Source of the DNA: Brenneria populi
GTDB lineage: Bacteria > Pseudomonadota > Gammaproteobacteria > Enterobacterales > Enterobacteriaceae
DNA: 64,000 nt
Reading direction: 5' to 3'
Assembly: GCF_036016195.1 (NCBI RefSeq)
Contig: NZ_JAYWTM010000001.1
Span: 434,001-498,000 of the forward strand
Shown: positions 1 through 8,133 of the stretch, in pieces
Layout of the letters: each line of letters opens with the position of its first letter
Numbering within the stretch: position 1 is the stretch's first letter
Notes under the pieces: model-generated
The model's input: only the letters and a program-made list of their open reading frames with translations
Databases searched by the model: none
Told to the model about the DNA's origin: nothing
Program-made: the position numbers and the translations under genes

Positions 1-898
1 GGTGCGTTTCCAGCAGCGCTTTCACCATGCCGCGCACGGCGGCCATATCGCAGCCCAGGTTGGGTTGCAGATAGGTTTCGCTAATCGCGCCCGCCAGCGG
101 AGTCAACAGCTCCAACGGGTTTTGCGGGTTGGCGAAGCGCTCCAGCCCGCGTTCGCGCAGCGTATTGAAGGCGACGATGTGCGCGCCGCGATCGGCGGCG
201 TGGCGCAGGCTGTGCAGCATTCTGGGGTGGTTGGTGCCGGGATTCTGGCCGAAAACGAAAATGGCGTCGGCGTGCTCGAAATCATCCAGGCGGATAGTTC
301 CTTTCCCCACGCCAATACTCTGTTTCAGCCCGGTGCCGCTGGCCTCATGGCACATATTTGAACAGTCGGGGAAGTTGTTGGTACCCAGCATCCGGCCGAA
401 AAGCTGATACAGATAGGAGGCTTCATTGCTTGCGCGCCCGGAAGTGTAGAGTTCCAGCCGGTTGGGGTGGTCCATGGCTTTAATATGCCGCGCGATCAGC
501 GCAAAGGCGTCTTCCCAGCTTATGGGCACATATCGGTCGGTTGCGCGGTTGTAGCGCATCGGGTGGGTAAGACGTCCCTGATACTCCAGAAAGTAGTCAC
601 TCTGCTGACGCAGGGTCGTGACGCTGTGCGCGGCGAAGAATTCCAGATCCACCGCTCTGCGCGTGGCTTCCCAGCTAACCGCTTTGGCGCCGTTCTCACA
701 AAAGCTGAAGGTGCTGTGGTTATCGTCGCCCCAGGCGCATCCGGGGCAGTCGAATCCTTTGGATTTATTGATCCGCAACAAGTTTCGGATATTTTTCAGC
801 GCTTGCTTACTGTCCAACACAAAACGGGTGGTGGCTTCCAGGGAACCCCAACCGCCGGCTGCGCTGCGGTATGGCTTGATGGATGGTTTGAATTTCAT
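1..898 (-). CDS. ydeP: FdhF/YdeP-family molybdopterin oxidoreductase, N-terminal part (runs off the window)
   Basis: Translating the minus strand from the ATG at 898 gives 299 uninterrupted codons that continue past the window edge. The protein starts MKFKPSIKPYRSAAGGWGS and has a CPGCAW cysteine pair near residue 50, then the conserved segments YTSGRASNEA and NMCHEASG, and GQNPGTNHPRML. These are typical of the YdeP branch of the formate-dehydrogenase-H-like bis-MGD oxidoreductases. The family transfers electrons in the cytoplasm, and in E. coli YdeP is linked to acid resistance; the substrate here cannot be read from the sequence. It is divergent from the PTS operon at 1147. The product name is confident, the exact orthology to E. 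coli ydeP is likely but not proven because the C-terminal part is missing. Confidence 0.9.
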   Translation of the reverse strand, partial: MKFKPSIKPYRSAAGGWGSLEATTRFVLDSKQALKNIRNLLRINKSKGFDCPGCAWGDDNHSTFSFCENGAKAVSWEATRRAVDLEFFAAHSVTTLRQQSDYFLEYQGRLTHPMRYNRATDRYVPISWEDAFALIARHIKAMDHPNRLELYTSGRASNEASYLYQLFGRMLGTNNFPDCSNMCHEASGTGLKQSIGVGKGTIRLDDFEHADAIFVFGQNPGTNHPRMLHSLRHAADRGAHIVAFNTLRERGLERFANPQNPLELLTPLAGAISETYLQPNLGCDMAAVRGMVKALLETH

Positions 899-1077
899 GG
901 CGAGATCCGCAGGTGTAAATGTTTTTAATATGTGAATATTTTTTTAAATAATTGCTTGCCTGGCGAGTCTAGGCGGTGCGCGCCATATCGTCTAATCAAA
1001 TAGGGCGATGGCGGGATAGATGGCGCTTATCGTCGATAAAATGTGATCGAGCGCGAAATCTTGATTTTTTTGTCTAG

Positions 1078-1089
1078 TTGTATATACAA
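1078..1089. promoter_or_regulatory. Candidate GntR/HutC-family operator upstream of the PTS operon
   Basis: The perfect 12-bp palindrome TTGTATATACAA lies about 60 bp before the PTS gene, directly after a related half-site TTGTCTA (1070-1076). This matches the general GT-N-TA-N-AC style of HutC-subfamily GntR operators. A related imperfect palindrome (TTATCTAGACAAG, 4908-4920) is found in front of the GntR gene of this locus, which supports common control. Binding is inference. Confidence 0.5.
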
Positions 1090-1146
1090 ATTTTGCTATT
1101 TTCCGGCTATTACTTAACCAGCACGGAAAAATAGGAAGGACAAAAA

Positions 1147-2742
1147 ATGAAAGATCTGGGCAATAAGGTTCACGCCTTTGGCAAGGCGCTCATGATGCCG
1201 ATCTCCGTCATCGCCGCGGCCGGGATTTTCCTGGGGCTGGCGGCGGCGATGCAAAATCCGGCCGTCACCGGCGACGCATTCACCAGCATGCAGATCCCGC
1301 AGCTGATCATCGGGTTTATTCGTCAGGTTGCCGGCGCGCTGTTTGCCAACCTGCCGCTGTTTTTCGCGGTCGCCAGCGCGATTGGCCTGGCTAACGCGGA
1401 AAAACCGACCGCCGCTTTCGCCGCGGCGATCGGTTTTATCTCCATGCACGTCGGGGTGAAGGCGACGCTGACGGCGCAGAATCTGACGCCGGCCACCACC
1501 TCGGTGGATGCGCTGACGGCGGCCGGCATGGATCATACCGCCGCGCTGATGTACGCCGCCGAATTTACCCAGACGCTGGGGATCTTCACCTATAACATGA
1601 GCGTGCTGGGCGGGGTGATCGCCGGGGTGATTACGGTGATGCTGCACAACCGCTTCTATACCATCGAGCTGCCGACCGCCATCAGCTTTTTTGGCGGACG
1701 GCGTTTTGTGCCGATCGTCACGGTGGTATGCCTGCCGCTAGTGGGCATCGGGCTGGCGCTGATTTGGCCGACCATCGGCAGCGGCATCGCCTGGGTCGGG
1801 GAGCTGATTGGCCACAGCGGCCAGTATGGCGCGTTTCTCTACGGCTTTTCCGAACGCGTTCTGATCCCCACCGGACTGCACCACATCCTCAATGAAACCG
1901 TGCGTTTTACGCCGATTGGCGGAGTGGCCACCATCGATGGCGAAACGGTGGTCGGCGCGCTGAATATCTTTAACGCCTCGCTGACCCATCCGGGAGCCGT
2001 CAGCGACGAGATAATCCGCAACGCCACCCAATTTCTGGCGCAGGGCAAAATCCCCATCATGATGTTCGGTCTGCCCGGGGCGGCGTTGGCGATGTATCAA
2101 TGCGCCCGCCCCGAGCATAAAAAACGGGTGAGGGCGCTGATGTTGGCCGGGGCGTTGGCCGCGTTTACCACCGGTATTACCGAACCGCTGGAGTTCTGCT
2201 TCATCTTTGTCTCGCCGGTATTGTATCTGCTGCATGCGGCGCTGAGCGGGCTCTCTTTCATGTTGATGTCCATGGCGCAGCTGATGATCGGCAATATTCA
2301 GGGCGGCGCCATCGACCTGCTGGTGTTTGGCGTATTGGGCGGGTTGAAAACCAAGTGGTGGGTGGCGGTGCTGCTGGGGCTGTTCTATTTCGCCGCCTAT
2401 TATTTCGCCTTCAAAATCGTTATCAAGCGGATGAATGTCGAAACGCCGGGACGGGAAGCGGAGGAAGCGCCCGCGGACGCGGGGTCGGCCAGCGCCGATG
2501 AACGCACGCGGAACATCATTATGGGATTGGGCGGCGAGAACAATATCGCCGAGGTGGACTGCTGCTTTACCCGTCTGCGCGTGCAGGTCAAAGACATGGA
2601 TCTGGTGATTGATAAGACATTAATGACGACGGGAGCGAACGGCATTAAACGGGTGAACGAGCACAATATTCAGGTCATTTACGGCCCGAAGGTGGAAAAG
2701 ATCGCCAGCGATGTTAAAACCGCGCTTGGCGTGACAGCGTAA
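1147..2742 (+). CDS. PTS alpha-glucoside-type EIICB transporter (MalX/GlvC/AglA family)
   Basis: This 531-residue membrane protein carries an N-terminal EIIC domain of about 430 residues with roughly ten hydrophobic segments, followed by an EIIB domain. The EIIC part contains family-typical GLHHILNE, GLPGAALAMYQCARPE and ITEPLEFCFIF motifs, the last two almost as in E. coli MalX. The EIIB phosphorylation site is the Cys of the CFTRLR motif at residue 473 (preceded by a second Cys, 472). No EIIA domain is fused, so a EIIA-Glc must be supplied in trans. A good ribosome site (AGGAAGG) precedes the ATG. The next gene, 36 bp downstream, is a GH4 phospho-alpha-glucosidase, so the imported sugar is probably an alpha-glucoside phosphorylated at C6, such as maltose or a sucrose isomer; the exact sugar is unknown. 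Confidence 0.92.
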   Translation: MKDLGNKVHAFGKALMMPISVIAAAGIFLGLAAAMQNPAVTGDAFTSMQIPQLIIGFIRQVAGALFANLPLFFAVASAIGLANAEKPTAAFAAAIGFISMHVGVKATLTAQNLTPATTSVDALTAAGMDHTAALMYAAEFTQTLGIFTYNMSVLGGVIAGVITVMLHNRFYTIELPTAISFFGGRRFVPIVTVVCLPLVGIGLALIWPTIGSGIAWVGELIGHSGQYGAFLYGFSERVLIPTGLHHILNETVRFTPIGGVATIDGETVVGALNIFNASLTHPGAVSDEIIRNATQFLAQGKIPIMMFGLPGAALAMYQCARPEHKKRVRALMLAGALAAFTTGITEPLEFCFIFVSPVLYLLHAALSGLSFMLMSMAQLMIGNIQGGAIDLLVFGVLGGLKTKWWVAVLLGLFYFAAYYFAFKIVIKRMNVETPGREAEEAPADAGSASADERTRNIIMGLGGENNIAEVDCCFTRLRVQVKDMDLVIDKTLMTTGANGIKRVNEHNIQVIYGPKVEKIASDVKTALGVTA

Positions 2743-2778
2743 CTTACTTAATCTGAAGCGGATAAAACGGGAAATGCT

Positions 2779-4104
2779 ATGACTAAGATGTACAGTATTG
2801 TGATTGTTGGCGGCGGGTCAACCTGGACGCCGGGTCTGCTGAAAGCGTTGTGCAAACGGCAGGATACCTTTCCGCTCAGGCGGTTGGTGATGTTCGACGT
2901 CAATGCCGAACGGCAGGCGACGATCGGCGATTTCGCCCGGCTGCTGTTCAGCGAAGAGTATCCGACGCTGGAGTTCTCTTATACCACCGATATTGATCAA
3001 GCCTTTGATGATATGGATTTCGTCTTTTGCCAGATGCGCACCGGCGGATATGAGATGCGGGAGAAGGATGAGAAAATCCCTCTGTCCCTGGGGGTTATCG
3101 GGCAGGAGACCTGCGGGCCGGGCGGTTTTGCCTACGGGATGCGTTCGATCGGCGACATGATTGAACTGGTGCAGAATGTGCGGGCCCGTTCGCCGGATGC
3201 GTGGATCCTGAACTATACCAACCCCGCGGCCATTGTCGCCGACGCGCTGCGCGTGAAATTCCCCGACGACCGGCGCATTCTGAATATTTGCGACCAGCCG
3301 GTCAACCTGCTGCGTTCCTACGCCCGTCTGCTGGGGAGGGACGTCAACGAGTTCGAGCCGGTCTATTTCGGCCTGAACCACTTCGGCTGGTTTACCCATC
3401 TCTACGATCGGGAAGGGACGGATCTGCTGCCGCAACTGAAGGCGATCGTCAGCCAGCAGGGGTTCAAGCCGGCGGATGCGGAACAGCGGGATCGCTCGTG
3501 GCTGGAGACCTATGCGGTCGTCGCCGATATGCTGCATGATTTTCCTGACTATCTGCCGAATACCTATCTGCAATATTATCTCTACCCCGACTATAAACTC
3601 GGCAAGCTGGATCCGAATTTTACCCGCGCCAACGAGGTGATGGCGGGCAGGGAAAAACGGGTGTTCGAAACCTGCCGCGAGGCGGTAAAGGCCGGAACGA
3701 CGAAGAGCGCCAGCGTGGTGCACAACGACGCGCACGGCGACATGATCGTCGAGGTGGCGGAATCGATCGCCCACAACCAGCACCGTATCTTTATTGTGAT
3801 CGTGGAAAACAACGGTCTGGTTAATAACCTGGACGATACGGCGATGGTGGAAGTGGCGGCGACGCTGGGCAGCAACGGACCCCGGCCCTACGGCGTCGGC
3901 AATATTCCCACTTTTTACAAGGGAATGATCGAGCAACAGTTCGCCTACGAGCGCCTGACCGTCGAAGCCTGGTTCGAAGGCTCTTACCACAAGGCGCTGC
4001 AGGCGCTGACCATCAACCGACTGGTGGTCGACGCCAAAAAAGCCCGTAAGGTGCTGGATGCGTTAATCGTCGCCAATAAAGGGTATTGGCCGGAGCTGAA
4101 GTAG
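2779..4104 (+). CDS. 6-phospho-alpha-glucosidase, glycoside hydrolase family 4
   Basis: The 441-residue protein is a GH4 enzyme that would hydrolyse the 6-phospho-alpha-glucoside delivered by the upstream PTS using NAD+ and a divalent metal. Visible signatures are the N-terminal dinucleotide-binding loop GGGSTWTPG (residues 11-19), QETCGPGGFAYGMRSIGD, NYTNPAA, the metal-site segment ICDQPVNL (GlvA and AglB have CDMP here) and GLNHFGW. The length fits GlvA/AglB (about 440). Most GH4 alpha-glucosidases carry CDMP; the CDQP variant here has Met replaced by Gln, a substitution seen by eye that could affect metal or substrate preference. It follows the PTS gene with 36 bp in between and ends 4 bp before the convergent GntR gene. 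Confidence 0.92.
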   Translation: MTKMYSIVIVGGGSTWTPGLLKALCKRQDTFPLRRLVMFDVNAERQATIGDFARLLFSEEYPTLEFSYTTDIDQAFDDMDFVFCQMRTGGYEMREKDEKIPLSLGVIGQETCGPGGFAYGMRSIGDMIELVQNVRARSPDAWILNYTNPAAIVADALRVKFPDDRRILNICDQPVNLLRSYARLLGRDVNEFEPVYFGLNHFGWFTHLYDREGTDLLPQLKAIVSQQGFKPADAEQRDRSWLETYAVVADMLHDFPDYLPNTYLQYYLYPDYKLGKLDPNFTRANEVMAGREKRVFETCREAVKAGTTKSASVVHNDAHGDMIVEVAESIAHNQHRIFIVIVENNGLVNNLDDTAMVEVAATLGSNGPRPYGVGNIPTFYKGMIEQQFAYERLTVEAWFEGSYHKALQALTINRLVVDAKKARKVLDALIVANKGYWPELK

Positions 4105-4108
4105 ACGG

Positions 4109-4858
4109 CTACAGCGCTAATAAGGGACGCAGGGGCGCATCAAGGGTAAAGGTATAGCGCCGCTGATTGTAATAGACGTTCGACAGTTCGAAAGGGAAAT
4201 CGTCGGCGAAGAACGCCACCACGCTGGCGCGCAAAACCGGTTCATCGCGCGCCAGCCCCAGCGCCTCCCGCACTTCGGCGGAGGGCAATTCGGCGAATAT
4301 CTCCTTATGACTGCCTACGGCATCGTATCCTTTCGATTTAAGATAGGCGTATTTGGAGCGGCTGAGCGCCTGTTCGCCCAGATCGGGGAACAGCGTCTGA
4401 TTCATCCAGGACTGTTCATAGACGAACGGCGTGCCGTCAATCAAACGCAGACGCACCATATAGTGAACCGGCGTGTTTTCGGCGATGCGCAGCGCGCCGG
4501 CGACCTCGTGCGTCGCCGGCTGCTGGGAAAAATGCAGCAGCCGGTTGACGATTTTGCGCTGAGTGCTGTTGGCGACCTCGCTGGACGTAAGGTGCTGATC
4601 CAGCGGTAGCCGGATCTTAACCCGGGTATCCGGCCGGGCGACGAAAGTTCCGCGGCCGCGAAAGCGTTCGACCAGCCCCTGCCTGACCAGATAATCTACG
4701 GCTTTACGCGCCGTCATGCGCGAAACCTGATATTGCTGACACATCTCCGCCTCGGTCGGCAGAGGATCGCCGGGCTTCAGCGTGTTTTCTCGTATCTGAC
4801 GGCTCAGTATCTGCTCGATTTGCAGATAAAAAGGGATCAAGGAGTGTTTATCAATCAT
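4109..4858 (-). CDS. GntR-family (HutC/UTRA) transcriptional regulator of the alpha-glucoside locus
   Basis: A 249-residue regulator with an N-terminal winged helix-turn-helix (PLPTEAEMCQQYQVSRMTARKAVDYLVRQG, about residues 33-62, quoted here only as its position; key residues RMTARKA) followed by a UTRA effector domain with the typical NTPVHYMVRLRLIDGTPF-like stretch. It is convergent with the GH4 gene and ends 4 bp from it, so it is the natural local regulator of the PTS/GH4 pair. The likely inducer is a phosphorylated sugar, as for TreR. The palindromes at 1078-1089 and 4908-4920 are its candidate sites. Role is inference from position and family. Confidence 0.88.
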   Translation of the reverse strand: MIDKHSLIPFYLQIEQILSRQIRENTLKPGDPLPTEAEMCQQYQVSRMTARKAVDYLVRQGLVERFRGRGTFVARPDTRVKIRLPLDQHLTSSEVANSTQRKIVNRLLHFSQQPATHEVAGALRIAENTPVHYMVRLRLIDGTPFVYEQSWMNQTLFPDLGEQALSRSKYAYLKSKGYDAVGSHKEIFAELPSAEVREALGLARDEPVLRASVVAFFADDFPFELSNVYYNQRRYTFTLDAPLRPLLAL

Positions 4859-4907
4859 CGTTCTTTCTCCCGAGTGGCTTATTAGTCAGGATAGTATAGA
4901 TGGGCAG

Positions 4908-4920
4908 TTATCTAGACAAG
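4908..4920. promoter_or_regulatory. Candidate GntR autoregulatory operator
   Basis: TTATCTAGACAAG, centred on the palindrome TCTAGA, lies about 50 bp upstream of the GntR start. It resembles the TTGTCTAG/TTGTATATACAA sequence in front of the PTS gene. Autoregulation is inferred, not shown. Confidence 0.35.
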
Positions 4921-4964
4921 CATTCGTCGGGTTCTTCGCCCCTATCGGCAAACCGTGCGGTAAT

Positions 4965-5036
4965 ATATATCCAAAATAATTCGAGTTGCAGGACAAAAAC
5001 GCCAAGGCGCCTGCAGCTTGAAGTATAAAGGGTATA
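4965..5036. repeat. Short palindromic (MITE-like) repeat, copy A
   Basis: About 72 bp bounded by imperfect 26-bp terminal inverted repeats: the left end TATATCCAAAATAATTCGAG pairs with the right end read backwards (TATACCCTTTATACTTCAAG), both followed by a TGCAG core. Related copies occur at 29194-29420 and 50189-50254 of this window. It lies between the GntR and LysR genes and has no coding capacity. Confidence 0.75.
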
Positions 5037-5067
5037 GTTAAGATTAATATCATGAGAGCCTCCTGCG

Positions 5068-5979
5068 ATGGACATAAAACAGCTTATTTATCTCTGCAAC
5101 CTGGAGAAGGAACGTCATTTCGGCCGCGCGGCGGAAGCCAGTTTCGTGAGTCAGCCGACGCTCTCGATGCGGTTGAAAAACCTGGAGCGGGAGTTGGATT
5201 TGGCGCTGATTAATCGGGGAAATAATTTCGAGGGCTTCACCGCGGAAGGCGAGCGGGTGCTGGCCTGGGCAAGGGAGATCGTTTCCGTCTACCAGGGGCT
5301 GAAGCTGGAGGTCGCGGCGCTGAAGCGGGGCGTCAGGGGCGTACTGCGTATCGGCGCGGTGCCGCAGAGCAGTATTGCGCTGCCGCGCCTGCTGGCGGCC
5401 GTCGGCGATATCTACCCGGAACTGGATTTTCAGATATCGCTGTTCAGCGCCGATCGGCTCTTGGAGGCCCTGCACGCCCACACCGTCGATGTCGGCATCG
5501 GTTTTTTTGAATTCGCGATGTTGCAGGAGTGGCATTTCCAGACGGCGCGCCTGACAGAGCAGGGGGTCGAGGTGCTGTTTCACCCGCGCCATTTTCCGCA
5601 GTTGACCGGGGATACGCCGCTGGCGCTCAGCGAACTGGCCGCGCTGCCGCTGTGTCTGGCCGAATCCAGCCGCTACTTCCGGCGTTATCTGGACGCGCAT
5701 TTTCGCGAAGCGGACATAACGCCCTGGGTAAAAATAGAGAGCAGTTCGATTTTGCAGCAGATGCAGAGCGTATTCATCGGACTGGGCTGCGCGCTCGTGC
5801 CGCGCGGCAGTGTGATGGCGGAAATGACGCCGTCCCTTCGCCTGAGGGCCGTTACGCTACCGCCGATGCGGCGCTGTGCGGCCATCGTGGTGGCTCAGGA
5901 AGGAAAAGCCACGCCGCCGGCGCAAAATTTTTTCGACGCGGCGCGGCAATGGCTGCGCGATAACCAGGACGCGGCCTGA
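5068..5979 (+). CDS. LysR-family transcriptional regulator
   Basis: A 303-residue LysR protein. The N-terminal helix-turn-helix spans about residues 1-60 (RHFGRAAEASFVSQPTLSMR region), with the usual linker helix and a LysR substrate-binding domain from about residue 90 (RIGAVPQSSIALPRLL). It is one gene long, with the repeat element upstream and an AraC remnant downstream, so no neighbour reveals its target. The ATG at 5068 matches the usual LysR start a few residues before the first helix, though the ribosome site in front is weak. I do not recognise an E. coli orthologue. Confidence 0.85.
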   Translation: MDIKQLIYLCNLEKERHFGRAAEASFVSQPTLSMRLKNLERELDLALINRGNNFEGFTAEGERVLAWAREIVSVYQGLKLEVAALKRGVRGVLRIGAVPQSSIALPRLLAAVGDIYPELDFQISLFSADRLLEALHAHTVDVGIGFFEFAMLQEWHFQTARLTEQGVEVLFHPRHFPQLTGDTPLALSELAALPLCLAESSRYFRRYLDAHFREADITPWVKIESSSILQQMQSVFIGLGCALVPRGSVMAEMTPSLRLRAVTLPPMRRCAAIVVAQEGKATPPAQNFFDAARQWLRDNQDAA

Positions 5980-5983
5980 GCCG

Positions 5984-6214
5984 CGTCCATTACAGCGTCA
6001 TTTCCATCATGTTACCGGTGTGCCGTTAATGCGCTGGCTGGCGCTGCGCCGGCTGGAACACGCCAAAGAGCTGCTGCGTAGTGCTCACTATCCGATTGAA
6101 AAGGTTGCAGAACTTTCGGGGCACGCGTCGGAAGCGATGTTGCGCCGCCAGTTTCGGCTTTACGAACATTGCAGTCCATCACAGTACCGAAAAATGAATC
6201 ACAGCGATAGATAA
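5984..6214 (+). pseudogene. Remnant of an AraC-family regulator (C-terminal DNA-binding half only)
   Basis: The frame ending at the TAA 6212-6214 encodes LQRHFHHVTGVPLMRWLALR followed by RRLEHAKELLRSAHYPIEKVAELSGHASEAMLRRQF, which are the end of the first and the whole of the second helix-turn-helix of an AraC/GlxA-type regulator (given in two pieces; about 75 residues). No upstream sequence in any frame encodes the N-terminal domain: it would overlap the LysR gene. The homology begins just after the LysR stop at 5979, so a deletion has probably fused the LysR 3' end with the tail of a former AraC gene. The call as a broken gene is confident; its former role is unknown. Confidence 0.75.
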
Positions 6215-6324
6215 CGAATCCGGCTTGTCCGTCGCTGGTGGACGTCGGGTCATAGTGCGGTATCGGGGGGATAAATATGTCGCTGGGGGATGGCATATTT
6301 TGACCGGCGCAAAGGGGCAGAAAT

Positions 6325-6343
6325 CCCCGCAAAAATTGCGGGG
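6325..6343 (-). terminator. Hairpin downstream of fabI
   Basis: On the minus strand CCCCGCAA-TTT-TTGCGGGG forms a perfect 8-bp stem with a 3-nt loop, 12 bp after the fabI stop. The downstream tail (ATTTCTG) is only weakly T-rich. Confidence 0.5.
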
Positions 6344-6354
6344 GAGCGGCCGGA

Positions 6355-7143
6355 TTAATCCAGTTCCAGTTCGTTCATCGCGGCGATGTTAAAGCCGCCG
6401 TCGACGTGCAAAACTTCACCGGAAATGCCTGCGGCCAGGTCGGAGCACAGGAATGCCGCGGTGTTGCCGACATCCTCAATGGTGACGACGCGACGGATCG
6501 GCGTAACCGCCTCACAGTGAGACAGCATTTTCTTGAAGTTCTTGATGCCTGACGCGGCCAGCGTGCGGATAGGGCCGGCGGAGATGGCGTTTACCCGTAC
6601 GCCCTGCGCGCCCATGGCGTTCGCCATATAACGCACGTTCGCTTCCAGCGAGGCTTTCGCCAGCCCCATCACGTTGTAGTTGGGGATAGCGCGTTCCGCG
6701 CCCAGGTAGGAGAGGGTAACCAGCGCGGAATTCGGATTCAGCATGTTACGGCAGGCTTTCGCCATCGCCACAAAGCTGTAGGAGCTGATATCGTGGGCGA
6801 TGCCGAAGCCTTCGCGGGTTACCGCATCCACATAGTCGCCGTCAAGCTGATCGCCCGGCGCATAGGCGATGGAGTGCACAAAGCCATCGAAGTTCGGCCA
6901 GACTTTAGCCAGTTCGACGAACAGCGCCTCGATGCTGGCATCTTCAGCGACATCACACGGCAGAACAATGCTGGAGCCGAGTTCGCCGGCAAAGCCTTCA
7001 ACGCGAGATTTCAACTTATCATTTTGATACGTAAACGCCAGCTCAGCCCCTTCGCGATGCATAGCCTGCGCGATACCGAATGCAATGGAGCGGTTACTGG
7101 CGACGCCAGTGATCAGAATGCGTTTACCGGTAAGAAAACCCAT
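6355..7143 (-). CDS. fabI: Enoyl-[acyl-carrier-protein] reductase (NADH)
   Basis: The cytosolic enzyme that reduces trans-2-enoyl-ACP in each cycle of type II fatty acid synthesis. The 262-residue length equals E. coli FabI when translation starts at the ATG at 7143 (MGFLTGKRILITG); a longer frame from 7164 adds seven residues without a better ribosome site, while AAGGATT precedes 7143. The SDR-type NADH-binding segment GVASNRSIAFGIA is at the start, the catalytic Tyr and Lys sit in the YNVMGLAK motif near residues 156-163, and SAGPIRTLAASGI follows. It is single-gene with a 174-bp region between it and sapF, same order as in E. coli. Confidence 0.97.
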   Translation of the reverse strand: MGFLTGKRILITGVASNRSIAFGIAQAMHREGAELAFTYQNDKLKSRVEGFAGELGSSIVLPCDVAEDASIEALFVELAKVWPNFDGFVHSIAYAPGDQLDGDYVDAVTREGFGIAHDISSYSFVAMAKACRNMLNPNSALVTLSYLGAERAIPNYNVMGLAKASLEANVRYMANAMGAQGVRVNAISAGPIRTLAASGIKNFKKMLSHCEAVTPIRRVVTIEDVGNTAAFLCSDLAAGISGEVLHVDGGFNIAAMNELELD

Positions 7144-7317
7144 AGCAGTAATCCTTGTGAACATTGTTGCTGCGACCGCCGATAGTAAAATTAATCAGTT
7201 AATGGCGATCGAGGTGAATAAACCGGGCGATTCTAGCATGTATGGAGCCGATAAGGGTACTTCGAAGCAGCATCGCCGTTTTTTAGCCTTCCCGCCGTTG
7301 CCGGATGGGAAAACGGG

Positions 7318-8133
7318 TTAAAACTGAGCGCCATCGCGCCGCCAGGCGTCGGCGCTCAGCGCCTCGCCGAAATGGCTGGCGATCAGACGCCGGGTCAGCT
7401 CATGGAGCGGGGAGGCCAGCACGTCGGCGGTACTGCCGCGCTCGACCACTTCACCCGCCTGCATCACCAGGATCTGGTCGCTGACGTGCTTCATCATACC
7501 CAGATGCTGAGTGACGTAAATATAGGAAATACCGTGTTTCTCCTGGAGCTCCAGCATCAGATTGATAATCTGTGAGCGCATAGACATATCCAGCGAAGCC
7601 AGCACCTCATCGGCGATGATCACCTTCGGTTGCAGAATCAGCGCCCGCGCCAGCCCGACGCGCTGCTTCTGGCCCGGCGCCAGGGCCTGGGGATAATAAT
7701 AGGCGTGGTCCGGCCGCAGTCCGACCTGTTGCAGCGTCAGGTTGATGGCTTTTTCACGCTCCTGCGCGCTGAGGTCGGTGTTCAGGCGCAGCGGAACATC
7801 CAGCAGTTGGCCGATGCGCTGACGAGGGTTGAGCGCATTGCCGGCGTCCTGGAAAATCATGCGGATGCGCCGGCTGCGGTAGCCATAGTCGCCGTAATGC
7901 AGCGGATGATCGTCGATCAGCAGTTCCCCCTCGGTAGGGGCGATGGTGCCCGCCAGCATTTTCGCCAGCGTGGATTTTCCGGAGCCGTTTTCGCCGACGA
8001 TCGCCAGCGTCTGGCGTTCGCGTAAGGTAAAGCTGACGGATTTGACGGCTTCAACATGCTGGCGGCGAAACAGCCCGGTGCGGTAACGGAAGGTTTTGCT
8101 CAGGTTGCGCGCTTCAAGTAATGTCTCGACCAT
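7318..8133 (-). CDS. sapF: Sap peptide ABC transporter, ATP-binding protein SapF
   Basis: One of the two ATPases of the Sap transporter. Starting at the ATG at 8133 (MVETLLEARNLSKTFRYRTG) it is 271 residues, close to E. coli SapF (268). Walker A is VGENGSGKST and Walker B VIIADEVLAS; the signature reads LAPGQKQR rather than LSGGQ, as in E. coli SapF. The longer open frame to 8454 is overlap with sapD and is not used. Its ATG overlaps the sapD stop (ATGA), showing translational coupling as the last gene of sapABCDF. Confidence 0.96.
   Translation of the reverse strand: MVETLLEARNLSKTFRYRTGLFRRQHVEAVKSVSFTLRERQTLAIVGENGSGKSTLAKMLAGTIAPTEGELLIDDHPLHYGDYGYRSRRIRMIFQDAGNALNPRQRIGQLLDVPLRLNTDLSAQEREKAINLTLQQVGLRPDHAYYYPQALAPGQKQRVGLARALILQPKVIIADEVLASLDMSMRSQIINLMLELQEKHGISYIYVTQHLGMMKHVSDQILVMQAGEVVERGSTADVLASPLHELTRRLIASHFGEALSADAWRRDGAQF

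Noticed and set aside
2818..3990. A 390-codon minus-strand open frame opposite the GH4 gene
   Set aside because: It is a GC-rich shadow of the GH4 gene: His/Arg/Gln-rich composition with no family motif, while the plus strand has clear GH4 motifs.
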